Shown in pieces: positions 6,848 to 13,835 of a stretch of DNA of 18,591 bases. Below the pieces are notes generated by a model. It saw only the letters and a list, made by a program, of their open reading frames with translations, did not search any database and was not told the origin of the DNA. Both the position numbers and the translations under genes were made by a program. Positions within the stretch are counted from its first letter, which is position 1; every line of letters begins with the position of its first letter. The DNA is from JBGSWL01 sp041752455 (lineage in GTDB: Bacteria; Pseudomonadota; Alphaproteobacteria; Rhizobiales; Rhizobiaceae): assembly GCA_041752455.1 (NCBI GenBank), contig JBGSWL010000149.1:1-18591 (forward strand), in the 5' to 3' direction.

Positions 6848-8023
6848 TCAGGCCGCCGCTTTCAGCGTCGCCTTCTGCTGCTGGAACGCCCAGCCGATCC
6901 ACGGCATCAGCGCTTCCACATCGGTCGTTTCGACCGTTGCGCCGCACCAGATGCGAAGGCCGGGAGGCGCATCGCGGTAAGCGCCGGCATCAAGGGCAAC
7001 GCCTTCTTTTTCCAGCGCCGACACCATGCCCTTGGCAAAGGCAGCCTGTTCGTCAGCCGAAAGCGCGGTAACCGCCGGATCGGCGATCTTCAGGCAGACC
7101 GAGGTGTTGGAACGCGTCGCCGGATCGACAGCAAGGTTTGCAAGCCAGTCGGTCTGGTCCGCATAGGCCTGCACCGCTGCCGCATTGGCATCGGCGCGGG
7201 CCATGAGCCCGTCGAGGCCGCCGAGGTTCTTCGCCCAGGTCAGTGCATCAATGTAGTCTTCGACGCAGAGCATGGATGGCGTGTTGATTGTCTCGCCTTC
7301 GAAAATGCCTTCGATCAGCTTGCCGCCCTTGGTCAGGCGGAAAATTTTTGGCAGCGGCCAAGCCGGCTGGTAGCTTTCGAGCCGTTCGACAGCGCGCGGC
7401 GACAGGATGAGAACACCGTGGCCTCCCTCCCCGCCAAGCACTTTCTGCCACGAGAACGTCACCACATCGAGCTTGGCAAAATCGAGATCCTGCGCAAACG
7501 CAGCCGAGGTCGCGTCGCAAATCGTCAGGCCCTGCCGGTCGGCGGGAATGAACGAGGCATCGGCCACGCGAACGCCCGAGGTCGTGCCATTCCAGGTGAA
7601 GACCACGTCGCGGTCGAAATCGACCTGTGTCAGATCAGGCAGATGCCCGTAGTCACCCTTGAAGGTGCGCTGGTCGGCAAGTTTCAATTGCTTGACCGCG
7701 TCGGTGACCCATTCGGCACCAAACGATTCCCAGGCGAGAAGATCGACACCGCGAGCGCCGAGCATCGACCACATGGCCATCTCGACCGCACCGGTATCGG
7801 AAGCCGGCACGATGCCGATGCGATAGTCCGCCGGCACGCGCAGCACATCGCGCGTCATGTCTATGGCGAGCTTCAGGCGTGCCTTGCCGAGTTTGGAGCG
7901 GTGGGAACGGCCGAGAACATCAAGCGCAAGTTGGTCGGGAGACCAGCCGGGACGCTTGGCACAAGGACCTGAGGAAAAGCGGGGATTTGCCGGGCGCACT
8001 ACCGGCTTGGCGTCTGCAGTCAT
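6848..8023 (-). CDS. serC: Phosphoserine aminotransferase SerC
   Basis: 391 residues, a PLP enzyme of aminotransferase class V in the form found in rhizobia and some archaea. It transfers an amino group from glutamate to 3-phosphohydroxypyruvate to give phosphoserine, the step after SerA. The PLP lysine is Lys194 in FSWQKVLGGEGGHG, and the cofactor-binding Asp170 lies in TICDATSA. The N-terminal NPRFSSGPCAKRPGW (13-27) is characteristic. The start at 8023 follows AAAGGA by seven bases. This ribosome binding site is caught in a stem of the leader RNA (8028-8043), so translation is probably regulated. It is the first gene of the serC-serA unit. Some family members also act in vitamin B6 synthesis; that cannot be decided here. 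Confidence 0.97.
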   Translation of the reverse strand: MTADAKPVVRPANPRFSSGPCAKRPGWSPDQLALDVLGRSHRSKLGKARLKLAIDMTRDVLRVPADYRIGIVPASDTGAVEMAMWSMLGARGVDLLAWESFGAEWVTDAVKQLKLADQRTFKGDYGHLPDLTQVDFDRDVVFTWNGTTSGVRVADASFIPADRQGLTICDATSAAFAQDLDFAKLDVVTFSWQKVLGGEGGHGVLILSPRAVERLESYQPAWPLPKIFRLTKGGKLIEGIFEGETINTPSMLCVEDYIDALTWAKNLGGLDGLMARADANAAAVQAYADQTDWLANLAVDPATRSNTSVCLKIADPAVTALSADEQAAFAKGMVSALEKEGVALDAGAYRDAPPGLRIWCGATVETTDVEALMPWIGWAFQQQKATLKAAA

Positions 8024-8027
8024 GGTT

Positions 8028-8064
8028 CTATCCTTTCAGATAGTAGCCTCTCGGTGGGGAGAGG
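8028..8064 (-). ncRNA. serC leader-like cis-regulatory RNA
   Basis: Read on the minus strand, two hairpins stand in tandem just before serC: CCTCTC-CCCACC-GAGAGG (8064-8047) and CTATC-TGAAAG-GATAG (8043-8028). The second stem encloses the serC Shine-Dalgarno sequence AAAGGA and ends four bases before the ATG. A conserved serC leader motif, upstream of serC-serA in alphaproteobacteria and with its last stem over the ribosome binding site, is known from comparative work. This element agrees in place, gene and architecture. The ligand or trigger of that class is not known to me. I have matched the layout, not a covariance model. Confidence 0.75.
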
Positions 8065-8077
8065 TGGCCCACTGACC

Positions 8078-8107
8078 GCGTTACGCCTCGCGCAGAAAAG
8101 GGTCAAG
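8078..8107 (-). promoter_or_regulatory. Candidate serC promoter
   Basis: On the minus strand CTTGACC (8107-8101) resembles the rhizobial -35, and TAACGC (8083-8078) follows 17 bases after TTGACC as a weak -10. Transcription would begin near 8071, immediately before the two leader hairpins. A second TTGACA at 8124-8119 lacks a convincing -10 partner. Confidence 0.4.
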
Positions 8108-8156
8108 CGACAATTTTGTGTCAAAGTGACCGCCCGGTGAACGCGCCCTGCCCATG

Positions 8157-8184
8157 AAAAAGGGCGGCCCTGCCGGACCGCCCT
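8157..8184 (-). terminator. Terminator of the first outer membrane protein gene
   Basis: Arms AGGGCGG (8161-8167) and CCGCCCT (8178-8184), with two further inner pairs past one mismatch, followed on the minus strand by a T-run at 8161-8157. It is 26 bases after the stop of the gene at 8211-9170 and separates it from serC. Confidence 0.88.
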
Positions 8185-8210
8185 GATGTCTTCAGACTGT
8201 GCGTTGACGC

Positions 8211-9170
8211 TTACCAGAGCTCGTAGCGAAGGCCGACATTGACCTGATGCGTGCCGTAGCCGTTGGCGGCAAACGAGGCGCCATCGATCTCGTTCATGCT
8301 ACCGGCACCGAAATGCTTGTAGCGGTAAGAGGCATCAAGCGTGACGTTCTCGGAAACCTTGTACCCGACACCGGCCGCGAGTTCCCAGCCAAGCCGGTAG
8401 TTCACGCCATTATCAACAGTGCCTGGCTGTGCATAAGGCGTGTTGGGCTCAGGCTGATCGGCAACACCATAGGCACGGCAACCCTCGAGGCGGATGTCTT
8501 CGGCGCGCGGTACGCAGTCGACGGCGCCGATTTCCTGGCGCCAGCTGATCCGACCGATGCCGATGCCGCCGCCGACATACGGCGAGAATCCGGCGACCGT
8601 CGGCAGATCGAAATAGGCATTGGCCATCGCGTAGAGCGAATCATACTCGGCGCGGTCGGTGCCGATACAGTTGCGGATGAAGTCATCGCCCAGAAAGGTC
8701 ACACCCGAATCGCTGTCCACGAACTCACCCCAGCCGTTGCAAGGATTGGGGTCTGTATCCAGCACGATCTGGTCAGCGGGCGTTCCGGCCGGTTCGGTGC
8801 CGGACAAATATAGCAGCTGTGTCGTGGAGAAGTTGGAACCCTGGATGCGTCCAAGATTGCCTTCAACGCGGAAAAAGTCGTTGAACCGGTAGCCCGAACC
8901 GACGCTGAAATGCGTTTTGTCCATGAAATTGTTGGTCTCATAGACCGCAAGCGCCGGGTTGCCAACAGTCGAAACCTCGTGGCGACCGGCGAAATTGTAG
9001 CCGATATCGCCGCGGATGTACCACCCGGACCCCAGTTCGGCCGGCTTTGTGAAGTTCGCATCATCCACGAAGATCGACGTGTCCATGTCGGCTGCGGCAG
9101 CCGGCGACGCGAGAAGCGGGAAGGTGGCGGCAGCGGCCAACAAATGACCGATCATTGTGCAAATCTTCAT
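8211..9170 (-). CDS. Outer membrane beta-barrel protein (OMP_b-brl / opacity-like), first of two paralogs
   Basis: 319 residues. A signal peptide at 1-27 (MKICTMIGHLLAAAATFPLL, then ASPAAAA) precedes the mature start near DMDTSIF. Barrel strands are evident: GSGWYIRGDIGYNF (47-60), FSVGSGYRFNDFFRVEG (88-104), FSPYVGGGIGIGRISW (195-210), GWELAAGVGYKV (261-272) and THQVNVGLRYELW (307-319). The C-terminal aromatic (Trp319) suits recognition by the BAM machine. Two cysteine pairs (144/168 and 219/231) fall in probable surface loops. A GTG start four codons upstream (9182) is possible; 9170 gives the cleaner signal peptide. It is closely similar in layout to the next gene (9370-10230), with GWYIRGD and PYVG-G-GIG in common. 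A full CtrA-type site lies 79 bases before the start. The exact role (structural, adhesion or porin) is unknown. Confidence 0.88.
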   Translation of the reverse strand: MKICTMIGHLLAAAATFPLLASPAAAADMDTSIFVDDANFTKPAELGSGWYIRGDIGYNFAGRHEVSTVGNPALAVYETNNFMDKTHFSVGSGYRFNDFFRVEGNLGRIQGSNFSTTQLLYLSGTEPAGTPADQIVLDTDPNPCNGWGEFVDSDSGVTFLGDDFIRNCIGTDRAEYDSLYAMANAYFDLPTVAGFSPYVGGGIGIGRISWRQEIGAVDCVPRAEDIRLEGCRAYGVADQPEPNTPYAQPGTVDNGVNYRLGWELAAGVGYKVSENVTLDASYRYKHFGAGSMNEIDGASFAANGYGTHQVNVGLRYELW

Positions 9171-9249
9171 GTCAGGTCTCACGCAAATATCCGGCCAGGA
9201 AGATCATCTCCCAATCGGCCCTCATGAAACCCATCATTAACGATAAGAG

Positions 9250-9264
9250 TTAAGTGGCGGTTAA
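9250..9264 (-). promoter_or_regulatory. CtrA-type site upstream of the first OMP gene
   Basis: On the minus strand TTAACCGCCACTTAAC is TTAA-N7-TTAA followed by C (at 9249), the full consensus for the cell-cycle regulator CtrA. Two more TTAA boxes flank it at 9237-9240 and 9274-9277, both at nine-base spacing. The site is 79 bases before the ATG at 9170. Binding is inferred from the motif. Confidence 0.6.
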
Positions 9265-9311
9265 GCATGGAAATTAACCGGATGCGTTCAAAAGTTTGGC
9301 GAACCATAACG

Positions 9312-9345
9312 CAAAACGGGCCCGGCTGTTTCCAGCCGGGCCCGT
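9312..9345 (-). terminator. Terminator of the second outer membrane protein gene
   Basis: A perfect 13-pair stem (ACGGGCCCGGCTG at 9316-9328 with CAGCCGGGCCCGT at 9333-9345) around a four-base loop, followed on the minus strand by TTTT. It starts 24 bases after the stop at 9370, so the two OMP genes are separate transcripts. Confidence 0.92.
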
Positions 9346-9369
9346 GATTTGAAGTCCGAAAGTCGGAGC

Positions 9370-10230
9370 TTACTTGTAGACAGGTGTCGGGTGATAGACA
9401 ACCGGCTCCGGCAGAGCGGCCGTCTTGCAGCCGCCGAACTTGTAGCGCATGCCTGCGCGCACTTCATGGCTGTCGATGCCGCGATCGATGCCGACGCCGG
9501 TGCCCGAACGGGCCTCATAGCCGAACATCTCGTTGCCGGAGATGCGCTTGTAGCGGTAGCCGACATCAGCGGCGAGATTGCAGGTGATGTCGACCGATGC
9601 ACCGGCCATCGCCGCATAGGCAAAGCGCCAGTTGGTCGCACCTTCATGCACATAGTCGCCGGACTGGTCGAAGCCCGGTCCGATGCTGTTTGTCAGTTCG
9701 TGCCAGGTCACGCGCGCACCGCCGATACCGGCGCCGACATAGGGCGTGATGCGGCCATAGGTACCGAGATCGACATAGGCGTTTGCAAGCAGCGTCCAAG
9801 CCTTGAAGCCTGTCGTATCGCTGGATGTGCAGGGAACAACAGTACCCGTGACCAGCTGTGTGCAGGTACCGGTCGTCGATCCGTGGAAGTTCGACTTGAA
9901 GCTGTGATCAAGCGTCAGATCGGCGCGCAGGAAATGGTTGAAATGATAGCCGACACCACCGCCGACGCTGAAGCTTTCTTTCAGCTTGCCTTCAAGGAAG
10001 CCGTTGAAGCCGGTCGGCGTCATGTAGTCGGCACCGCGGAACTTGTTCCAGCCGTAGCCGACATCGCCGCGGATGTACCAGCCGCCGATCTTGGCCGGCA
10101 GGGCCTCGGGTACGTCATAGACCGGCGGTTCGATGACGATAGGATCGCCGAGGTCTGCGGCATGCGCAGCAGCCCCCAGTGTGAACAGGATGGCGGCAGA
10201 AGCCGCGAGTTTGGTCGCTGCGTGTTTCAT
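9370..10230 (-). CDS. Outer membrane beta-barrel protein (OMP_b-brl / Omp25-like), second paralog
   Basis: 286 residues. The signal peptide is at 1-25 (MKHAATKLAASAAILFTLGA, then AAHAA), with cleavage before DLGDP. Strands seen include GGWYIRGDVGYGW (49-61), FSVGGGVGYHFNHFLRAD (87-104), ITPYVGAGIGGARVTW (161-176), ADVGYRYKRI (221-230) and HEVRAGMRYKF (255-265). Cys123 and Cys134 form a close pair in a loop; Cys217 and Cys268 are further apart. The last strand ends at Phe265 and is followed by a 21-residue Pro-rich tail (CKTAALPEPVVYHPTPVYK at the end), which is unusual because such barrels normally finish on the aromatic residue. The start at 10230 has GAGG eight bases upstream; the frame extends to an ATG at 10263, but that would disrupt the signal peptide. 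A CtrA-type site lies 74 bases upstream. Confidence 0.88.
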   Translation of the reverse strand: MKHAATKLAASAAILFTLGAAAHAADLGDPIVIEPPVYDVPEALPAKIGGWYIRGDVGYGWNKFRGADYMTPTGFNGFLEGKLKESFSVGGGVGYHFNHFLRADLTLDHSFKSNFHGSTTGTCTQLVTGTVVPCTSSDTTGFKAWTLLANAYVDLGTYGRITPYVGAGIGGARVTWHELTNSIGPGFDQSGDYVHEGATNWRFAYAAMAGASVDITCNLAADVGYRYKRISGNEMFGYEARSGTGVGIDRGIDSHEVRAGMRYKFGGCKTAALPEPVVYHPTPVYK

Positions 10231-10304
10231 CGGTTTTCCCTCAAACAGCCCAATAATGGACAAGCGCGCACTGCCACGCTTTGAGGCATCATCAACCGCA
10301 ATGG

Positions 10305-10320
10305 TTAAATCAGACTTAAC
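10305..10320 (+). promoter_or_regulatory. CtrA-type site upstream of the second OMP gene
   Basis: TTAAATCAGACTTAAC is a perfect TTAA-N7-TTAAC. Its near edge is 74 bases before the ATG at 10230, almost the same distance as for the paralog. The outer GG and CC extend it to a longer inverted repeat. CtrA control is inferred from the motif. Confidence 0.6.
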
Positions 10321-10380
10321 CCTGTTCCTTTACCGCGTTTATTCACCATGTCTGGCAAGGCAAGACGCGAATACTCAAGT

Positions 10381-11733
10381 TCAGGCAGCCGACCGAAGAC
10401 CGCCGATCGCACCGATGATGTCATCGACGACGGTCTCGACCAACATGCGGTCATCACCTTCTGCCATCACCCGGATCAAGGGTTCGGTTCCCGACGGGCG
10501 GATCACCAGGCGGCCGCTGTTGCCAAGACGCTGGCGACCATCTTCGACTGCCGCCTTCACACGATCGTCTTCCAGCGGCTTGCCGCCGGCAAACCGCACG
10601 TTCTTGAGGATCTGCGGCACCGGCTCGAACATCCGGCAGGCTTCGCTTGCCGGCTTGCCGGACGCGATGATGCTCGCGACCACCTGCAGGGCCGAGACGA
10701 TGCCGTCGCCGGTCGTCGAATAATCGGTCAGGATGATGTGGCCGGACTGTTCGCCGCCGACATTGTAGCCGTGGGCGCGCATGTGTTCGACCACGTAGCG
10801 GTCGCCAACCTTGGTGCGGGCCAGATCGAGGCCTGAACTGTTGAGGTAGCGCTCGAGCCCGAGATTGGACATGACGGTCGCAACAATGCCGCCACCGCGC
10901 AACAGTTCGCGCTGCTGCCAATCGGCGGCGATCATCGCCATCAACTGGTCGCCATCGACGATTTCGCCTTTCTCGTCGACGATCAGAACACGGTCAGCAT
11001 CGCCGTCCAGCGCAATGCCGAGATCAGCGCGCACTTCGGTTACCTTGCGGCGCAGTGCGCTCGGATTGGTCGAGCCGCAATCAAGGTTGATGTTGGTGCC
11101 ATCGGGATCATCGTGGATCGTCACCACGTCGGCGCCGAGCTCCCACAGACAGGCCGGAGCCGCCTTGTAGGCAGCGCCATTGGCGCAATCGACGACGATG
11201 CGCACACCAGCCAGCGACTGGTCGCGCGGAAACGTCCGCTTGGCGTATTCGATGTAACGATAAAGGTCACCATCGACGCGCTTGGCGCGCCCGATCATCG
11301 CAGGCGAAGCAAGGCGCCGCGACAGATCCTGGTCGAGCAGGGATTCGATTTCCGCTTCGATCGAATCCGACAGCTTGAAGCCATCCGGCCCGAACAGCTT
11401 GATGCCGTTGTCGCCGAACGGATTGTGCGAGGCGGAGATCATCACGCCGATATCGGCGCGCAGCGAGCGTGTCAGCATCGCGACGGCAGGTGTCGGCACC
11501 GGACCGAGCAGGAAGACATCCATGCCAGCAGCCGTGAAGCCGGCGACCAGGGCGTTCTCGATCATGTAGCCGGAAAGGCGCGTGTCCTTGCCGATCACGA
11601 CGCGGTGGCGATGCGTGCCGCGCTGGAATGCAACACCGGCAGACATGCCGACTTTCATCGCGATTTCAGCAGTCATCGGAAAGCTGTTTGCGGTCCCGCG
11701 GATACCATCGGTGCCAAAATACCGTCGTGTCAT
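10381..11733 (-). CDS. glmM: Phosphoglucosamine mutase GlmM
   Basis: 450 residues, the normal GlmM length. It interconverts glucosamine-6-phosphate and glucosamine-1-phosphate on the way to UDP-GlcNAc for peptidoglycan and lipopolysaccharide, in the cytoplasm. The start MTRRYFGTDGIRG is the family N-terminus. The phosphoserine loop ISASHNPFGDNG puts the catalytic serine at 102. The metal-binding loop DGDADR is at 243-248, and the C-terminal phosphate-binding stretch is RPSGTEPLIRVM. The ATG at 11733 follows AGGAGA closely; an extension to 11775 is not family-like. A strong terminator precedes it (11842-11868), so it has its own promoter in 11734-11841. I see no clear terminator after it; the next gene starts at 10230. 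Confidence 0.98.
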   Translation of the reverse strand: MTRRYFGTDGIRGTANSFPMTAEIAMKVGMSAGVAFQRGTHRHRVVIGKDTRLSGYMIENALVAGFTAAGMDVFLLGPVPTPAVAMLTRSLRADIGVMISASHNPFGDNGIKLFGPDGFKLSDSIEAEIESLLDQDLSRRLASPAMIGRAKRVDGDLYRYIEYAKRTFPRDQSLAGVRIVVDCANGAAYKAAPACLWELGADVVTIHDDPDGTNINLDCGSTNPSALRRKVTEVRADLGIALDGDADRVLIVDEKGEIVDGDQLMAMIAADWQQRELLRGGGIVATVMSNLGLERYLNSSGLDLARTKVGDRYVVEHMRAHGYNVGGEQSGHIILTDYSTTGDGIVSALQVVASIIASGKPASEACRMFEPVPQILKNVRFAGGKPLEDDRVKAAVEDGRQRLGNSGRLVIRPSGTEPLIRVMAEGDDRMLVETVVDDIIGAIGGLRSAA

Positions 11734-11841
11734 CGAAGTTCTCCTGTCGCGCCCCGGCACCGATGCTTGCGCCACCGGATGTCATATCCCAACCGCGGTG
11801 CCTTGAAAACAACAGGCTGCGATCAGGGTTGACAGGACATG

Positions 11842-11868
11842 GAAAAGGCCGCGTTGCGCGGCCTTTTC
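11842..11868 (-). terminator. Terminator of ftsH
   Basis: A 12-pair perfect stem (GAAAAGGCCGCG at 11842-11853 with CGCGGCCTTTTC at 11857-11868) around three bases. The A and T ends let it work in both directions. It lies 29 bases after the ftsH stop and separates ftsH from glmM. Confidence 0.9.
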
Positions 11869-11897
11869 ATGGAGGAGTTATGGACGCAGTCCAGAGA

Positions 11898-13835
11898 TTA
11901 CTGCGGCTGCGGCTCGAGGCTGCCGGTGTCCGGCTCGCCTCCCTTGCCCTGCGATGGACGCTTCGGCGTTGCCTTCGGCACGGCTGACCCGCGCGACGGC
12001 GGCGTATCGTCGCCAAGATCGCGGGCTGGCTTGCGGCCGGCCATCAGGTCGCGGATTTCATCGCCCGACAGCGTCTCGTATTCCAGAAGGCCTTCAGCAA
12101 CCGCGATCCAGTCGTCCTTCTTGGTCGTCAGGACTTCCATGGCGGTCTTGTAGGCCTCTTCGATAAGGTGGCGAACCTCCTGGTCGATGGTCTGCGAGGT
12201 CGCTTCCGAGATGTTCTTCGACTGTGTCACCGAATGGCCGAGGAACACTTCCTGCTGGTTTTCACCATAGGCAACGTGGCCCAGCTTGTCGGAAAAGCCC
12301 CACTGCGTGACCATCGCCCGTGCAAGCTTGGTGGCCTGCTCGATATCGGACGACGCACCGGACGTGATGTTTTCCTTGCCGAACTTGATCTCTTCCGCCG
12401 CGCGGCCGCCCATCATGATCGCAAGACGCGAGACCATGAACTTGTAGCTCATCGAGTAACGGTCGCCTTCCGGCAGCTGCATGACCATGCCGAGCGCACG
12501 ACCGCGCGGAATGATAGTTGCCTTGTGCACCGGATCTGCGGACGGCACGTTCATCGCCAGCACGGCGTGACCGGCTTCGTGATACGCGGTCAGCGTCTTT
12601 TCGGCTTCGGTCATGGCGCTCGAACGACGCTCGGCACCCATCATCACCTTGTCCTTGGCATCTTCGAATTCCTGCATGGTGACCAGGCGCTTGTTGCGCC
12701 GCGCCGCCATCAGGGCTGCTTCGTTGACAAGGTTCATCAGGTCAGCGCCCGAAAAACCGGGCGTGCCACGGGCAATGGTCTTCAGATCGACATTGGGGGC
12801 AAGCGGCACGTTGCGCACATGCACCTTCAGGATCTTCTCGCGGCCGACGATGTCCGGGTTCGGCACGACGACCTGACGGTCGAAACGGCCCGGACGCATC
12901 AGCGCCGGATCGAGAACGTCGGGACGGTTGGTCGCCGCGATCAGGATGATCGATTCGGTCGCTTCAAAACCATCCATCTCGACCAGAAGCTGGTTCAGCG
13001 TCTGCTCGCGTTCGTCATTGCCACCGCCGAGACCGGCGCCGCGATGACGGCCAACGGCGTCGATTTCATCGATGAAGATGATGCACGGCGCGTTCTTCTT
13101 GGCCTGCTCGAACATGTCGCGCACGCGGCTTGCGCCGACGCCGACAAACATTTCCACAAAGTCGGAACCGGAGATCGTGAAGAACGGCACGTTTGCTTCA
13201 CCGGCGACCGAACGCGCCAGCAAGGTCTTGCCTGTTCCGGGAGGGCCAACGAGCAGCACACCCTTGGGAATCTTGCCGCCAAGGCGCTGGAACTTCTGCG
13301 GATCGCGCAGGAATTCGACGATCTCCTCCAGATCCTGCTTGGCTTCATCGACGCCGGCCACATCGCCGAACGTGACGCGACCATGCGCTTCGGTCAGAAG
13401 CTTGGCCTTGGATTTGCCAAAGCCCATGGCGCGCGAACCGCCGCCCTGCATCTGGCGCATGAAGAAGATCCACACGCCGAGAATGACGATCATCGGCAGC
13501 CAGGACAGCAGCACGGCAAAGATCGAGTTGGAGCCATCTGTTTCAGGACGTGCGCGGATTTCCACGCCGCGACCGGCCAGACGCTCGACCAGACCCGAAT
13601 CGCCGGGCGAATAGGTCTGGAAGGTTGCGCCGTTTTCGCCGTACGTGCCGATGATCTGGTCACCGCGAATGGTCACGGACTTCACGCGGCCCGATTCCAC
13701 TTCCGTCAGGAAGCGGGTGTAGGAAATCTCGCTCGAAGCCGTACGCTCGGCCGGTGCCTGGAACATGTTGAACAGCGCGACCAGCATCAGCGCGATGATC
13801 GCCCACAGGGCAAAGTTACGATAGTTCGGGTTCAT
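11898..13835 (-). CDS. ftsH: ATP-dependent zinc metalloprotease FtsH
   Basis: 645 residues, membrane-bound AAA+ protease. Two membrane helices (about 8-25 and 106-126) enclose the periplasmic domain. The AAA module has Walker A GPPGTGKT (197-204), Walker B FIDEID (254-259) and the second region of homology with arginine fingers in the MRPGRFDR stretch (313-320). The zinc protease site is HEAGH (419-423), with the third ligand Asp497 in SGASSDIEQ. All key residues are present. It degrades damaged or regulatory membrane and cytosolic proteins such as LpxC or the heat-shock sigma factor in other bacteria. The C-terminal tail (about 605-645) is Pro/Gly-rich and probably disordered. The start ATG overlaps the tilS stop (ATGA, 13832-13835), so translation is coupled. 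A terminator follows. Confidence 0.98.
   Translation of the reverse strand: MNPNYRNFALWAIIALMLVALFNMFQAPAERTASSEISYTRFLTEVESGRVKSVTIRGDQIIGTYGENGATFQTYSPGDSGLVERLAGRGVEIRARPETDGSNSIFAVLLSWLPMIVILGVWIFFMRQMQGGGSRAMGFGKSKAKLLTEAHGRVTFGDVAGVDEAKQDLEEIVEFLRDPQKFQRLGGKIPKGVLLVGPPGTGKTLLARSVAGEANVPFFTISGSDFVEMFVGVGASRVRDMFEQAKKNAPCIIFIDEIDAVGRHRGAGLGGGNDEREQTLNQLLVEMDGFEATESIILIAATNRPDVLDPALMRPGRFDRQVVVPNPDIVGREKILKVHVRNVPLAPNVDLKTIARGTPGFSGADLMNLVNEAALMAARRNKRLVTMQEFEDAKDKVMMGAERRSSAMTEAEKTLTAYHEAGHAVLAMNVPSADPVHKATIIPRGRALGMVMQLPEGDRYSMSYKFMVSRLAIMMGGRAAEEIKFGKENITSGASSDIEQATKLARAMVTQWGFSDKLGHVAYGENQQEVFLGHSVTQSKNISEATSQTIDQEVRHLIEEAYKTAMEVLTTKKDDWIAVAEGLLEYETLSGDEIRDLMAGRKPARDLGDDTPPSRGSAVPKATPKRPSQGKGGEPDTGSLEPQPQ

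Noticed and set aside
5260..7972. Very long plus-strand open frames opposite serA and serC
   Set aside because: Their products are Asp/Arg/His/Gly-rich low-quality sequences typical of the antisense of GC-rich genes; the minus-strand genes have full catalytic motifs and proper starts.
8047..8064. serC leader hairpin as a degenerate copy of the palindromic repeat at 6722-6833
   Set aside because: The short GGGGAGAGGTGGCC similarity is weak, and the place and the second RBS-covering stem fit a serC leader better.
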